A stretch of 6,486 bases of DNA from Holosporales bacterium (lineage in GTDB: Bacteria; Pseudomonadota; Alphaproteobacteria; BNTO01): contig JAISCJ010000036.1 in assembly GCA_031265645.1 (NCBI GenBank), positions 1 through 6,486 on the forward strand. Direction: 5' to 3'. The notes beneath the pieces are model-generated. The model was not told the origin of the DNA, did not search any database, and saw only the letters and a list, made by a program, of their open reading frames with translations. Shown here in pieces: positions 5,981-6,486 of this stretch (position 1 is its first letter; the number at the start of each line of letters is the position of its first letter). The translations under genes and the position numbers were made by a program.

Positions 5981-6486
5981 ATGATGGCAGACATTTGACT
6001 AGCACAAAGTATTAGTTCTTGTATAGAGTCTTTTGAGAATTCTCTTGATACATTGCGAGCCGCAGTAGCGTTTGATGACAAAGTTCTCTTGCTTGAAAAA
6101 TTAGAGCAGCAAGCGGCTAATCCGTCTTTGTGGGACGACGTTTCGCATGCGCAGCAGTTGTTGAAAAGACGCGCAACAGTGCAAAATGTCGTAAACCAAG
6201 TGCAGAGTTTGACCCAGCGCTTTCAGGAGGCACGCGAGCTGATAAAGCTTGCAAAAGAAAGTGATGATCAGGCTTTTTATGATGAATGTGTTAACTCGCT
6301 TGTCGAGTTGAAGTCTGAAATATATAAAGCGCAGGTTATATCCCTCCTTTCGGAAGACGCCGACGAAAATAATTGCTTTTTGGAAATAAATTCAGGTGCA
6401 GGAGGCACGGAAGCACAAGATTGGGTCGCGATGTTGGCTCGAATGTATTCGCGATGGGCTGAAGACCGCGGATATAAGTGCGAGAT
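5981..6486 (+). CDS. prfB: Peptide chain release factor 2, 5' part, with in-frame UGA near the start
   Basis: RF2 recognises UGA and UAA stop codons and triggers peptide release. The gene runs off the right edge, so the SPF anticodon-mimic and GGQ motifs are not seen. The visible part matches the N-terminal helical domain and the start of the PCRF domain: ENSLDTLRAAVAFDD, LEKLEQQAANPSLWDDVSHA, then FLEINSGAGGTEAQDW and MYSRWAEDRGYKCE at the edge. The only upstream ATGs in frame (5981 and 5984) give Met-Met-Ala-Asp-Ile and then TGA (5996-5998); from CTA 5999 the frame is open to the edge. The usual +1 frameshift site is not found at its homologous place (near 6065-6076). Real starts could instead be ATT 6011 or TTG 6053, neither with a good ribosome binding site. 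Product identity is sure; the start is not. Confidence 0.93.
5993..6001 (+). promoter_or_regulatory. Possible UGA recoding/readthrough site at the prfB start
   Basis: ATT TGA CTA lies in the prfB frame five codons after ATG 5981. A C directly after UGA is a weak termination context and is also the base following UGA in the classical prfB frameshift site. A +1 slip here would meet TAG at once (GAC TAG), so only readthrough, not frameshifting, would join it to RF2. This is inference; a downstream start or a mutation is equally possible. Confidence 0.35.

Noticed and set aside
5981..5998. UGA reassigned to tryptophan in this organism
   Set aside because: uppS ends in TGA at the expected place, the tryptophans I checked in the other genes are TGG, and the RF2 gene itself is present; a lineage with UGA=Trp would be expected to have lost RF2.
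5896..6081. Minus-strand 61-codon frame with a hydrophobic stretch, as a small membrane protein
   Set aside because: It overlaps the conserved prfB N-terminus, resembles no family I know and has no evident ribosome binding site.

Overview
The window holds housekeeping genes of what is most likely an alphaproteobacterium of moderate-to-low GC. The main reasons are a DUF721/DciA-type protein with the alphaproteobacterial layout, an uppS-cdsA pair joined by an ATGA overlap, the two-subunit glycyl-tRNA synthetase (glyQ, glyS), and an RF2 whose N-terminal half resembles alphaproteobacterial forms. A reduced or host-associated lifestyle is possible, given the divergent UppS, the scattered operon context and the decayed insertion sequence, but this is not shown.

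Layout. Positions 1-98 show no gene and no convincing terminator. On the minus strand, uppS (start best placed at 1762) runs into cdsA (902 to 99): lipid carrier and phospholipid precursor synthesis. Positions 1763-2447 separate the divergent uppS and glyQ. Most of this gap (1832-2290) is a fossil, internally deleted insertion sequence of ISAs1/H-repeat type. It has two 31-bp imperfect inverted ends starting CAGGGCG, and a dead transposase in which an N-terminal piece is joined out of frame to a C-terminal piece. On the plus strand, glyQ (2448-3305, GTG start) and glyS (3306-5360) abut without a spacer. A dciA-like gene (5354-5881) overlaps glyS by 7 bases. After 99 bases comes prfB (peptide chain release factor 2), cut by the right edge.

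How the genes work together. GlyQ and GlyS form the alpha2beta2 enzyme that charges tRNA-Gly. DciA is a replicative helicase loader or partner. RF2 ends translation at UGA/UAA. UppS makes the C55 lipid carrier for the cell wall, and CdsA makes CDP-diacylglycerol for phospholipids.

The most interesting point is the start of prfB. The usual programmed +1 frameshift site (CTT TGA C) is missing from its expected place. Instead, the only ATG candidates (5981/5984) are followed within six codons by an in-frame TGA (5996-5998, context TGA CTA), after which the frame stays open to the window edge. RF2 reads UGA, so this could be readthrough-based autoregulation. A non-AUG start downstream, or a mutation or sequencing error, would explain it equally well. 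I saw no wholly unknown multigene system.
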